A stretch of DNA of 64,000 bases from Alphaproteobacteria bacterium (GTDB lineage: Bacteria > Pseudomonadota > Alphaproteobacteria > Geminicoccales > Geminicoccaceae): contig JALSGP010000027.1 of assembly GCA_026982705.1 (NCBI GenBank), forward strand, positions 92,017-156,016. Direction: 5' to 3'. Position 1 is the stretch's first letter, and every line of letters begins with the position of its first letter. This document shows, piece by piece, positions 21,294 to 34,528 of this stretch. A program made the translations under genes and the position numbers. The notes under the pieces are model-generated. The model did not search any database, had not been told where the DNA came from, and was given only the letters and a program-made list of their open reading frames with translations.

Positions 21294-22115
21294 ATGGCCT
21301 GGCTGGCCCGTCCGGACGGGGCGGTGATCTGGCACCGCCACGAGGGTCCGCGCGAGGGCGGCGTGACCTTCGTCTTCTTCAACGCGCTCACCGGCGATGC
21401 CGATCTGTGGCTGGAGGGGATCGCGCCGGCGCTGGAGGCGCGTGGCCACGGTACGCTGGTCTTCGACCACCGCGGTCAGCGGCGCAGTCCGGTGGAGGCG
21501 GACGTGGCGATCTCGCTGCGGGCGCTGGTGGAGGATGCGGCGGCGCTGGTCCGCAGCGAGGAGCCGGTGCGACCCGTCTACGTGGGACTCTCCATCGGCG
21601 GCCTGTTCGCCGCCATGGTCCACCGGGAGGGTGCGAAGGCGGAGGGGCTGCTCCTGCTCAACACCCTGCGGGAGGACGGGCCGCGGCTGCGCTGGATCAA
21701 CGAGGCCCTGCTGCGGGCGGCCCGCACCGGCGGTCTGCGTCTCGTGCGCGACCTCTACATGCCGCTGCTCATGGGTGAGAACTGGCTGGAGCGCCACCGG
21801 CACGACTTCCTGCTGGAGGATCCCTACGCCCCCCTCGCCGCGGACGCCCCGGAACTGCGCCTGCTGGCGGTGGGCTGCGAGGCGCGCTGGGACTTCCCGT
21901 GGGAGGAGATCGCCGTACCGGTGGTGGTGCTCACCGGTCGCGAGGATCGCCTGTTCCACGACGAGGCGGCGGTGGCCCGCCTGTCCCGGCGCATGCCGCG
22001 GGCGTTCCGCATCGACGTGCCCGATGCCGGCCACCTGATCCCGGCGGAGAAACCGGAGGCGGTGGTGGAGGCCTGCCTGGTGCTGGCGGACCGGCTGGAG
22101 GAGGCGCGGTCGTGA
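21294..22115 (+). CDS. Alpha/beta-fold hydrolase
   Basis: About 273 residues. The oxyanion region FVFFNALTGDADLW, VFDHRGQRRSP, the nucleophile elbow GLSIGG (Ser), an acid in LTGREDRLF and the His in PDAGHLIPAEKPE make a full catalytic triad. It resembles 3-oxoadipate enol-lactonase-like hydrolases of the MhpC/PcaD group, but the substrate cannot be fixed. I chose the ATG at 21294 because GGAGG lies six bases ahead; the ATG at 21288 sits directly against the GGAGG. It is followed by an EamA-type transporter that starts in its stop codon (GTGA). Confidence 0.82.
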   Translation: MAWLARPDGAVIWHRHEGPREGGVTFVFFNALTGDADLWLEGIAPALEARGHGTLVFDHRGQRRSPVEADVAISLRALVEDAAALVRSEEPVRPVYVGLSIGGLFAAMVHREGAKAEGLLLLNTLREDGPRLRWINEALLRAARTGGLRLVRDLYMPLLMGENWLERHRHDFLLEDPYAPLAADAPELRLLAVGCEARWDFPWEEIAVPVVVLTGREDRLFHDEAAVARLSRRMPRAFRIDVPDAGHLIPAEKPEAVVEACLVLADRLEEARS

Positions 22116-23074
22116 GCGGCGGCGGTCTCTGGCACCGATACGCGGCGGCCGCCTACGGCGCCGTCTTCCTCGGCGTGATCGGCCATGCCACCAGCGAGTT
22201 CGTGTCGGTCCTCACCGGCCTCTCCGGACCCGAGGTCTCGGTGTGGCGCTTCACGCTGGGGGCGCTGGGGCTGGTGGTGCTGTGTCTGCTGATCCCCGGC
22301 CAGCGCGACCTGATCACGCCGCTCAGGCGGGACTTCTGGCCCATCGTCGGTCTGTCGGTGGGCGGGTTCGCCGTGGCCTATCTGTTCTTCCACTGGTCGC
22401 TGGACTTCGCCACCGTGCCGCAGGTGGCCACCACCGTCACCACCATCCCCATCTTCCTCGCCCTCGTGAACCAGTGGCGCACCGGCCAGCGCGTCACGCC
22501 GGTCAAGTGGGTGACGGGCATCGCGGCGGTGGTGGCCATCGCCGTGCTCGTCACCGACGGCGCCCTGGAACAGCTCGCCGGCACCGGCGACGATCTGATC
22601 GGCATCCTCATGGCGCTGGGCTGTGCCCTCTTCGGCGGCGGCTTCATGGTCTTCGCCAAGCCCTACTTTGCGAAATACGGGGCCATGCGCATGACCACCC
22701 TCTCCATCGCCATCGCCGCCGCGGCGCTGTGGCTGGGAGTGGGGCTGCTGTTCGGCGTGTGGGTGGACTTCACCACCCTCCTCGAGCGCCCGGCGGGACA
22801 GACGGCGGCGCTCCTCACCATCGGCCTCTACAACACGACCCTCACCCAGTGGCTGTGGCTGGGCGGGCTCGCCGCCGCGCCCGACATCACCCGCGCCGGC
22901 TATCTCTTCTTCCTGAAGCCGGTGATCGCGGCGCTGCTGGCGCTCGGGATCCTGGGCCAACCCGTCACCTGGGTGGACGGGATCGCCATCGCCGTCATCT
23001 GCGGCGCGGTGGCGGTGGAGGCGAGCTGGGAGCGGCTGCGGCGCCGCCTCGCCCGCACGCCCGCCGAGGCCTGA
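22112..23074 (+). CDS. EamA/DMT-family transporter
   Basis: 320 residues with about ten hydrophobic segments in two halves, each with the EamA pattern (GVIGHATSEFVSVLTGLSGPEVSVWRF in the first half, LTQWLWLGGLAAAPDITRAGYLFFLKPVIAALLA in the second). DMT family members export metabolites such as amino acids or drugs. The GTG start shares GTGA with the hydrolase stop, so it may export the product of that enzyme; this is context inference only. Confidence 0.85.
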   Translation: MSGGGLWHRYAAAAYGAVFLGVIGHATSEFVSVLTGLSGPEVSVWRFTLGALGLVVLCLLIPGQRDLITPLRRDFWPIVGLSVGGFAVAYLFFHWSLDFATVPQVATTVTTIPIFLALVNQWRTGQRVTPVKWVTGIAAVVAIAVLVTDGALEQLAGTGDDLIGILMALGCALFGGGFMVFAKPYFAKYGAMRMTTLSIAIAAAALWLGVGLLFGVWVDFTTLLERPAGQTAALLTIGLYNTTLTQWLWLGGLAAAPDITRAGYLFFLKPVIAALLALGILGQPVTWVDGIAIAVICGAVAVEASWERLRRRLARTPAEA

Positions 23075-23132
23075 GACGGCGGGGGCCGCCGCCGCGGCCC
23101 CGTGCCGGATCCCCGGATGGCGGTGGACGGCC

Positions 23133-24014
23133 TCAGCCCGCCTCCATCTCGCGGATGGCCTCGTGAAGGGCGAGGGTGCGCTCGGCCATCACCACGTGGA
23201 GGTTCTCTACCAGCCGGCCGTCCACCACCGCCACCCCGGCCCCGCGCGCCCGCGCCTCGCGCCAGGCCTCGAGGATGCGGCGCGCCCGCGCCACCTCCTC
23301 CTCGCCCGGTGCGAAGATGCGGTTGGCCGCCTCGATCTGCCTCGGGTGGATCAGGGTCTTGCCGTCGAAGCCCAGCTCGCGCCCCTGGCGACAGGCCGCC
23401 TCGAACCCCTCCGTGTCCTGGAGGTCGAGATGGACGCCGTCGAGGATGGCGAGGCCGGCGGCGCGGGCGGCGAGCAGGCACAGGCCGAGGGCGGTGAGCA
23501 TGGGCAGCCGCATGGGGGTGTGCTCGGCGTGCAGTTCGCGGGCGAGGTCGGAGGTGCCCATGACGAGACAGGCGACCCGCGGATGGGAATCGGCGATCTC
23601 CTCGGCCCGCAGCACGCCGCGGGCGGTCTCCATCATGCACCAGATCGCGAGATCGTCGGGCGCGCCGTGGGCCTCCAGGATCGCCACCGCCCGCCTGACG
23701 GCGTCGGCGCTGTCCACCTTGGGCAGGAGCACGGCGTCGGCGCCGGCGGTGGCCATGGCCACCAGGTCCTCGTAGCCCCAGGGGGTGTCCAGCCCGTTGA
23801 CCCGCACGATCAGCTCGCGGCGTCCGTAGGCCTCGCGGTTCTCGAGGGTGCGGCGGACGAGGGCGCGGGCCTCCGGTTTGGCGTCGGGGGCGGTGGCGTC
23901 CTCGAGATCGAGAATGATGCCGTCCACCGGCAGGGTCTTGGCCTTCTCCTGGGCCCGGGTGTTGGATCCGGGCATGTAGAGGACGCTGCGGCGCGGTCGG
24001 ATGCGGCCCTTCAT
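23133..24014 (-). CDS. HpcH/HpaI (CitE-like) CoA ester lyase
   Basis: 293 residues. RPRRSVLYMPGSNTRAQEKA, LDLEDATAPDAKPEAR, ELIVRVNGLDTPWGYEDL, DAVLLPKVDS, CMMETARGVLRAEEI and DGKTLIHPRQIEAAN give the complete CitE/Mcl motif order, including the metal-binding Glu and Asp. Family reactions cleave beta-hydroxy acyl-CoAs (malyl-CoA, citryl-CoA, beta-methylmalyl-CoA) or hydrolyse malyl-CoA. The start is similar to the malyl-CoA thioesterase/lyase subgroup. It is a single minus-strand gene with nothing nearby to fix the substrate. Confidence 0.86.
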   Translation of the reverse strand: MKGRIRPRRSVLYMPGSNTRAQEKAKTLPVDGIILDLEDATAPDAKPEARALVRRTLENREAYGRRELIVRVNGLDTPWGYEDLVAMATAGADAVLLPKVDSADAVRRAVAILEAHGAPDDLAIWCMMETARGVLRAEEIADSHPRVACLVMGTSDLARELHAEHTPMRLPMLTALGLCLLAARAAGLAILDGVHLDLQDTEGFEAACRQGRELGFDGKTLIHPRQIEAANRIFAPGEEEVARARRILEAWREARARGAGVAVVDGRLVENLHVVMAERTLALHEAIREMEAG

Positions 24015-24096
24015 GGCTCTCCCCTTGTGCTTCCGCGCCCTGCCTAGCAGGCCCGCCGGCGGGCGCAATCCCCGCCCCGCCGGCCCGCGGGCGACC

Positions 24097-24127
24097 TTGA
24101 CATCGCCCGGGGGCGACCCCATTAGAA
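24097..24127 (+). promoter_or_regulatory. Promoter of tRNA-Ala
   Basis: A perfect TTGACA (24097-24102) lies about 40 bases before the tRNA. The -10 box is less clear; TTAGAA or TAGAAG at about 24122-24128 is the only A/T-rich candidate, giving a spacer of 19-20, longer than ideal. A GGGGGCG run separates the boxes. Confidence 0.5.
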
Positions 24128-24139
24128 GGCGCGCCCGGT

Positions 24140-24215
24140 GGGGCCGTAGCTCAGTTGGGAGAGCGCCTGAATGGCATTCAGGAGGTCGGCGGTTCGAATC
24201 CGCTCGGCTCCACCA
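24140..24215 (+). tRNA. tRNA-Ala (anticodon GGC)
   Basis: A complete cloverleaf with encoded CCA. The acceptor arm GGGGCCG pairs with CGGCTCC and includes the G3:U70 wobble that identifies alanine tRNAs. The D arm is GCTC-AGTTGGGA-GAGC, the anticodon stem CCTGA/TCAGG encloses ATGGCAT with anticodon GGC, and the T arm has the invariant GGTTCGAATCC. It reads GCC codons, frequent in this GC-rich genome. Confidence 0.97.
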
Positions 24216-25235
24216 ACGAAATCGAGAAGTTGGCCGAATCCTTCCTTCCTCGATCCGCCGTTTCGTCATCGCCGTGTCGTCACGGGGCGGAGGCGGCTGT
24301 ACCCCCGGATCGCGACGCCGGGGATGCCGCGGAGGCATGCCCGCATGGCGCGAGACGTGCCGGCGGGAGCGCCGGGCGCTTCGACCGGCTCCGAGGGCGC
24401 GGGAAGGTCCGTGGACATGGGGTCGTGAGTGCTCGAGCCGACCGGTGATGCGGCCGGTGGCGATGGGCGGCGGGTGCCCGATCCGGCGCGGGCGTCGCTC
24501 GGCTCAAGCCGTCCCGGCCCGCTCCTGGCCTGAGCGACTCGACGAAATCTCGACTTGGGCGTGTCCCGTCGGGCGGCGGGGCTACGGAGGCAGTGCGACG
24601 CAGGTGGGGCGGGATCGCCGGCGGATCGTCGGGATCGCGTCCGCACCGTCCGCATCGTCCGCAGGGCCGGGGATCGCACGGATCCCGAGGGATCGGCCGC
24701 GGACGCGGGCGGCATCCGCACCGTCCGCACGGCGTCCGCATCCCCCATCGAACGTCCGCGGGCGGCGCGGGTGCGGACGCAGACGCGGCTTCGCGGACGC
24801 AAGGCGGACGCAACCGCCCGTCCCGACCGTCCGCACACAACTCCCTGAAAGATCGTCATTTTTTCCGGAACCGACGGGGATGCGGACGGTGCGGCTGCCG
24901 CGCCTCCTCTCCTCAGAGATCCCCTTGCCCGCGCCGAGGCCGCCCTGCAGTCACCCATGGACGGCCGCGAGATCTGAGACGGCGATGCGGGCTGCGGCAT
25001 GCCGGTGGAGGACGTGGACGTGGGCGCCTGAGGCCGGTCCTCGCCGGGCGCTCTGGAAGCGCGCCGAGGGGCGCCCCTGGCGGCAGGTGGCGGCGGCGTG
25101 GGTCGTGTGTCCGCGCTTTGGAGCCCCCATCCGTGGACCGGCGGCAGGCGTGACGAGCAGCCCCTCCCTCGCCGCCCTTGACGCATCGAGGAGGTGGGGT
25201 CACTCTGTCTTACGAGTTCTTACCCCGAGGTCGCG
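24216..25235 (+). other. About 1 kb without a recognisable gene
   Basis: Between tRNA-Ala and the VapBC pair no frame shows a protein-like sequence; the long open frames have only Arg/Ala/Pro-rich shadow translations. It includes a block rich in GTCCGCA heptamers (24639-24887), an unusual local T run (ATTTTTT near 24858), and a TTGACG at 25178 that could be the -35 of the antitoxin gene. I could not find an integrase, a repeat of the tRNA 3' end, or an insertion sequence. Confidence 0.6.
24639..24887 (+). repeat. Clustered GTCCGCA heptamer (and its complement)
   Basis: Seven exact copies of GTCCGCA or TGCGGAC within 250 bases: 24639, 24648 and 24657 at an exact nine-base period, then 24723, 24734, 24829 (plus strand), and 24772 and 24881 in reverse orientation (counting these two gives eight in all). 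Several one-mismatch copies (ATCCGCA at 24714, GTCCGCG at 24754, GCGGACG forms near 24793) lie between. It resembles iteron-like or protein-binding arrays, or simple GC-rich drift; the regular nine-base period argues for structure. Confidence 0.55.
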
Positions 25236-25499
25236 ATGCGCGTGCGTCTTTCCAGCAAGGGCCAGCTCGTCATCCCGAGCGTCGTGCGGCGCCGGCACGG
25301 GTTCGGCCCGGGGACCGAGTTCGAACTCGTCGAGCAGGACGACGTGCTCATGCTGCGACCGGTGCGGCAGAGGCCGCACGTGCGGCGCGTCGAGGAGGTG
25401 TTCGGTTGCCTCAAGGCATTCGCGCAAAAGCGCGTGCGCCCCGAGGCGATGGACCGCGCGCTGCGCGCGCACATCCGGCGGGCGTGGCGCGAGACGTGA
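25236..25499 (+). CDS. AbrB/MazE-type antitoxin (VapB-like)
   Basis: 87 residues. The N-terminus MRVRLSSKGQLVIPSVVRRRHGFGPGTEFELVE is a swapped-hairpin AbrB-fold DNA-binding domain (S-K-G-Q-x-x-I-P). The C-terminal half (VRRVEEVFGCLKAF, EAMDRALRAHIRRAWRET) is the toxin-binding part. It is expected to neutralise the downstream PIN toxin and repress its own promoter. A GAGG precedes the ATG, and its stop is shared with the toxin start as GTGA. Confidence 0.9.
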   Translation: MRVRLSSKGQLVIPSVVRRRHGFGPGTEFELVEQDDVLMLRPVRQRPHVRRVEEVFGCLKAFAQKRVRPEAMDRALRAHIRRAWRET

Positions 25500-25900
25500 A
25501 CGTCGCCGTCGACACCAACGTCCTCGTGCGGCTCCTCGTCGCGGACGACGTCGAGCAGGCCGAACGCGCGCGATCCCTCTTCGAAACCACGGGCATCTTC
25601 GTGCCGATCACGGTGGTCCTCGAATGCTGGTGGGTCCTGGAGGCCGTCTATCGCGTGCCCGCCCGCGAGGCGGCGGAGGCGTTTCGCCGTCTCCTCGGCC
25701 TGCCGCGGGTGACCTTCGAGCACGAAGAGCGCCTCCTCTTCGCGCTCGACGCTGTCACCTCCGGGCTCGACTTCGCCGACGCCCTCCATCTCGCGGCCAC
25801 GCCCGAGGGAAAAGGCTTCGCCACCTTCGATCGAAGGCTCGCACGCCGGGCCGGCAGGATCCCGGACGCGCCCCGCGTCTTCGAACCGACGAAGGGGTGA
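25496..25900 (+). CDS. PIN-domain toxin (VapC-like ribonuclease)
   Basis: 134 residues. The PIN acids are visible: Asp in VAVDTNVLVRLL, Glu in VLECWWVLEAVY, and Asp residues in GLDFADALHLAAT, with a terminal TFDRRLAR motif. VapC toxins cleave tRNA or rRNA at specific sites; the target here is unknown. GTG start overlaps the antitoxin stop. Base composition and codon choice look like the neighbours, so recent transfer is not obvious. Confidence 0.9.
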   Translation: MNVAVDTNVLVRLLVADDVEQAERARSLFETTGIFVPITVVLECWWVLEAVYRVPAREAAEAFRRLLGLPRVTFEHEERLLFALDAVTSGLDFADALHLAATPEGKGFATFDRRLARRAGRIPDAPRVFEPTKG

Positions 25901-25952
25901 GCGGGCGCGAACGTCGGCGTTCCCTGCGACGGACGGCCGGGACCTCCTCCGG

Positions 25953-25980
25953 TTGACGCGGCGGGGGCGCAACCTAGAAT
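25953..25980 (+). promoter_or_regulatory. Sigma-70 promoter of carAB
   Basis: TTGACG, a 16-base spacer and TAGAAT, about 66 bases before the carA ATG. Both boxes match five of six consensus bases, and no gene is between. This is the best promoter in the window. Confidence 0.75.
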
Positions 25981-26046
25981 GCCCTCCGGCCGCGGCCGCG
26001 GGGCCGGGGCCGTCGTCGTACCCCGCTCCGAACGGAACATCCCGAG

Positions 26047-27204
26047 ATGTCCGCACCCTTCCGGCGCCGTCCCGACGCAGCGCTCGTGCTGGAGGACGGC
26101 AGGGTCTTTCTCGGCCACGGCTGCGGCCGGCCGGGCACGGCGGTGGGCGAGCTGGTCTTCAACACCGCCATGACCGGCTATCAGGAGATCCTCACCGACC
26201 CCTCCTACGCCGCCCAGATCGTCACCTTCACCTTCCCCCACATCGGCATCGTCGGCACCAACCGCGAGGATCCGGAGGCCGCCACGCCGCACGTGCGCGG
26301 CATGGTCTGCCGCGCCAGCCCGGGCGATCCCTCCAACTGGCGCGCCACCCACACCCTCGCCACATGGCTCGACGCCCACGGCCTCTTCGCCGTCACCGGC
26401 ATCGACACCCGCCGCCTCACCCGCATCCTCCGCGAGGAGGGCTTCAAGAACGCCGCCATCGCCTACGATCCCTCGGGCGACCTCGACCTCGACGGTCTCG
26501 CCCGCCGCGCCCGCGAGTGGCCCGGCATCGTCGGCATGGATCTGGTGGACGAGGTGAGCTGCACCCAGCGCTACGACTGGCACGAGGGTCTCTGGCGCTG
26601 GCCCGACGGCCACGGCACCGGCCCCGGCGACGGCCCGCGGGTGGTGGTGGTGGACTACGGCGTCAAGCGCAACATCCTGCGCGGGCTGGTGGATGCCGGC
26701 TTCCGGGTGACGGTGGTGCCGGGACGCACGCCGGCGTCGGAGATCCTGGCGCTGGCCCCGGACGGGGTGCTGCTCTCCAACGGCCCCGGCGATCCCGCCG
26801 CCACCGGCCGCTGGGCGGTGCCGCAGATCCGGGCGCTCCTCGACGCGGGCGTGCCCCTCTTCGGCATCTGCCTCGGCCACCAGATGCTGGGGCTGGCGCT
26901 GGGGGCGCGCACCGTCAAGATGCCCTTCGGCCACCACGGCGCCAACCATCCCGTGCGGGAGCTGGCCACCGGGCGGGTGCTGGTCACCAGCCAGAACCAC
27001 GGCTTCGCCATCGCCGACGAGGGGCTGCCGGATGCGGTGGAGGTGACCCACCGCTCCCTCTTCGACGGCACCATCCAGGGCATCCGGGTGCGGGGCCGTC
27101 CGGCCTTCTCGGTCCAGTTCCACCCCGAGGCCTCGCCCGGTCCCCACGACGCCCGGGGACTGTTCCGGCACTTCCGCACCCTGATCGAAGCCTCCGGAAG
27201 CTGA
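26047..27204 (+). CDS. carA: Carbamoyl-phosphate synthase small (glutaminase) subunit
   Basis: 385 residues, the usual length. The N-terminal domain has LEDGRVFLGHGCG and FNTAMTGYQEILTDPSY. The C-terminal class I amidotransferase domain has SNGPGDP, the nucleophile Cys in GICLGHQMLGLALG, and the His/Glu of the QFHPEASPGP motif, with TSQNHGFAI before it. It delivers ammonia from glutamine to CarB for arginine and pyrimidine synthesis. It forms an operon with carB, three bases downstream. Confidence 0.97.
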   Translation: MSAPFRRRPDAALVLEDGRVFLGHGCGRPGTAVGELVFNTAMTGYQEILTDPSYAAQIVTFTFPHIGIVGTNREDPEAATPHVRGMVCRASPGDPSNWRATHTLATWLDAHGLFAVTGIDTRRLTRILREEGFKNAAIAYDPSGDLDLDGLARRAREWPGIVGMDLVDEVSCTQRYDWHEGLWRWPDGHGTGPGDGPRVVVVDYGVKRNILRGLVDAGFRVTVVPGRTPASEILALAPDGVLLSNGPGDPAATGRWAVPQIRALLDAGVPLFGICLGHQMLGLALGARTVKMPFGHHGANHPVRELATGRVLVTSQNHGFAIADEGLPDAVEVTHRSLFDGTIQGIRVRGRPAFSVQFHPEASPGPHDARGLFRHFRTLIEASGS

Positions 27205-27207
27205 TCC

Positions 27208-31992
<4,785 letters not shown>

Positions 31993-32036
31993 GGCGCCGC
32001 GGGCGGGCCGACGGTTCGGGGGAAGGAAGGGATACG

Positions 32037-32945
32037 GTGGTCAACTGGGATCGGATCCGCGTGTTCCTCGCGGTGGCCGAGGCCGGCAGCTTCACGCGCG
32101 CCGCCGAACGCCTGGGCCTCAGCCAGTCCGCCGTCTCTCGCCAGATCGGCGCCCTCGAGGAGGACCTGGGCGTCACCCTCTTCCATCGTCACGCCCGCGG
32201 GCTCGTCCTCACCGAACAGGGCGAGCTGCTGCTGGAGGTGGCGCGGGAGATGGCCGAGCGCATGCACCGCGCCCAGGCGCTGCTGTCCGAGAGCCGCGAC
32301 CGGCCGGCCGGTCACCTCCGGGTCAACACCACCGTCGGTCTCGGCACCGTCTGGCTCACCTCCCATCTGGCCGAGTTCTACGAGCGCTATCCCGAGATCA
32401 CCGTCTCCCTCATCGTCACCGACGTGGACCTGGACCTCACCCTGCGCGAGGCGGACGTGGCCATCCGCATGCACCGGCCGCGCCATCCCGACCTGGTCCA
32501 GCGGCGGCTCATGACCGGCCACACCCACATCTACGCCTCGCGCGACTATCTGGAAAAATACGGCCGTCCCGAGAGCCCGGACGACCTCGACCGCCACCGT
32601 CTCGTGGCCTACGGCGAGGAGCCGGCCGGCGTGCCGGTGCCGGCCCTCAACTGGGTGCTGGTGGCCGGCCGCGAGCCCGGCGATCCGCGTCCGCCGCGCA
32701 AGGCCACCCTCACCATCAACAACGTCTACGGCATGCTGCGGGCGGCGGAACGCGGCGTCGGCCTCGCCTCCCTGCCGGACTATCTCGCCCACCGCAGCTA
32801 CCGGCTGGAACGGGTCCTGCCCGATCTCGAGGGCCCCACCTTCACCGCCTATTTCATCTATCCCAGCGAGCTGCGGCACAGCAAGCGGGTCACCGTCTTC
32901 CGCGACTTCCTGCTGGAGAAGGTGGCGGAACAGCCGGTGTGGTGA
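32037..32945 (+). CDS. LysR-family transcriptional regulator
   Basis: 302 residues. A winged helix-turn-helix at about 18-40 (GSFTRAAERLGLSQSAVSRQI) is followed by ALEEDLGVTLFHRHARGLVLTEQG, and the rest is a two-lobed effector domain with the family's LRVNTTVGLGTVWLTSHLAEF and DLTLREADVAIRM segments. GTG start with GGAAGGAAGGG ahead. The target is unknown; trxB upstream on the same strand or the CBS-nucleotidyltransferase downstream are candidates only by position. Confidence 0.9.
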   Translation: MVNWDRIRVFLAVAEAGSFTRAAERLGLSQSAVSRQIGALEEDLGVTLFHRHARGLVLTEQGELLLEVAREMAERMHRAQALLSESRDRPAGHLRVNTTVGLGTVWLTSHLAEFYERYPEITVSLIVTDVDLDLTLREADVAIRMHRPRHPDLVQRRLMTGHTHIYASRDYLEKYGRPESPDDLDRHRLVAYGEEPAGVPVPALNWVLVAGREPGDPRPPRKATLTINNVYGMLRAAERGVGLASLPDYLAHRSYRLERVLPDLEGPTFTAYFIYPSELRHSKRVTVFRDFLLEKVAEQPVW

Positions 32946-33061
32946 GGCGCCGTCGCCGCGGCGGACGGCCGGGAACGCGGCCGTCCCCGCACCGCCCTTG
33001 AACCGGCTCCCGCCCCTCCCCTTCTCTCGCCCGGGAGCGCCCGCCGTCCCGGAGCCCGTCC

Positions 33062-34528
33062 GTGCCCACCAGCCGTACCGCCGTCTTCCGCCGCATCGTC
33101 CGCGATCACATGGCGCCGCCGCCGGTGGTGGTGCGGCCCGAGACCACCGCCGAGGAGACGGTGGCCCGCATCGCCGAGGCCGGGGCCTCCGCCGCCGTGG
33201 TGGTGGACCCGCGGGAGCGCATCGTCGGCATCCTCACCGAACGCGACATCGTCCGCCGCATCGCCTGCCGGCGCATCGGCGACCGCCCCGTCGGCGGCTT
33301 CGCGACCTCGCCCGTCCTCACCATCGCCGCCGAGGATCAGCTCTACAAGGCCATCGGCTTCATGCGACGCCGGCGTCTGCGCCACATGCCGGTGGTGGAC
33401 GCCGCCGGCCGGCTCGTGGGCATGCTCTACCTGCACGAGGCGCTGGCGGTGGCGGCGGGGCCGCTGATGGACGACATCGACCGCCTCACCCACGAGGACA
33501 CGCTCGCGGGGCTCCGCCAGGTCAAGGAGGCGCAGGTGGACGTGGCCGAGCGCCTGCTGGCCGACGGGGTGCCGGCGCCGGAGATCCAGGAGCTGGTCTC
33601 CGACATCAACATGGACCTCTACCGGCGGGTGCTGCGGCTGCTGCTCCTGGAAATGCGGGAGGAGGGCTGGGGCGATCCGCCCGTACCCTTCTGCTGCATC
33701 GTCATGGGCTCGGGCGGGCGCGGCGAGAGTCTCCTGTTCCCGGATCAGGACAACGGCTTCGTGCTGGCCGACTATCCCGACGAACGCCACACCGCGGTGG
33801 ACGCCTGGTTCGTGGAGCTGGCCGAGCGCATGACCCGGCGTCTCGACGGGCTGGGTTTCGCCTTCTGCCGGGGCGGGGTGATGGCCACCAATCCGGTCTG
33901 GCGCAAAAGCCTCTCCCAGTGGAAGACGCAGGTGTCGCTGTGGATGCGCCGGCTGCACGAGACGATGCTGCAGATGTGCGACATCTTTTTCGACTTCCGC
34001 CCCGTCTTCGGTGAGCTGGAACTGGGACGGGAACTGCGCCGCTGGGTCACCGACGCCGCCGCGGACAACCGGGCCTTCCTCTATCAGATGTTCGAGGTCC
34101 AGGCGGACCACCGCGCCGCCATCGGCCTCTTCGGCCGGTTGGTGACCGAGCGCGACGATCCCGCCCACCGCGGCCATGTCAACCTCAAGTACGGCGGCAC
34201 GCTGCCGCTGGCCGAGGCGGTGCGGCTGCTGGCGCTGCGCCACCGGGTGGCGGAGACCGGGACTCTCGTCCGCATCCGCCGGCTCCGCGAGGCGGGCGTC
34301 CTGCGGCGGGACGAGGCGGACGAGCTGGAGGACGCCTGGACCTTCCTCACCGGTCTGGTGCTGCGTCAGCAGCTCCACGACTTCCGGTTGGGCCGCCGGC
34401 CCGGCCACTGGGTGGATCCGCGGCGGCTGACGGGGCGCGAACGGACGCGGCTGCGCGAGGACTTCCGGATCATCAACGCGTTCCGCCTCCGGGTGAAGGC
34501 CGATCTCACCGGCCGTCTGCTGGGCTGA
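33062..34528 (+). CDS. CBS-domain/DUF294 putative nucleotidyltransferase
   Basis: 488 residues. Two CBS motifs (ETVARIAEAGASAAVVVD, GILTERDIVRRIA; YKAIGFMRRRRLRHMPVVD, GMLYLHEAL) are followed by a DUF294 GlnD-like nucleotidyltransferase with CIVMGSGGRGESLLFPDQDN (the GSGGRxE...DQD signature) and a DUF294 C-terminal helical part. Such proteins are thought to modify a partner or nucleotide in response to nucleotide level. The substrate is unknown. GTG start. Its end overlaps the convergent brnA by 22 bases. Confidence 0.86.
   Translation: MPTSRTAVFRRIVRDHMAPPPVVVRPETTAEETVARIAEAGASAAVVVDPRERIVGILTERDIVRRIACRRIGDRPVGGFATSPVLTIAAEDQLYKAIGFMRRRRLRHMPVVDAAGRLVGMLYLHEALAVAAGPLMDDIDRLTHEDTLAGLRQVKEAQVDVAERLLADGVPAPEIQELVSDINMDLYRRVLRLLLLEMREEGWGDPPVPFCCIVMGSGGRGESLLFPDQDNGFVLADYPDERHTAVDAWFVELAERMTRRLDGLGFAFCRGGVMATNPVWRKSLSQWKTQVSLWMRRLHETMLQMCDIFFDFRPVFGELELGRELRRWVTDAAADNRAFLYQMFEVQADHRAAIGLFGRLVTERDDPAHRGHVNLKYGGTLPLAEAVRLLALRHRVAETGTLVRIRRLREAGVLRRDEADELEDAWTFLTGLVLRQQLHDFRLGRRPGHWVDPRRLTGRERTRLREDFRIINAFRLRVKADLTGRLLG

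Noticed and set aside
24140..25900. Attachment site duplicated after the tRNA
   Set aside because: No second copy of the tRNA 3' end was found before 25900, and no integrase gene; only the position is suggestive.
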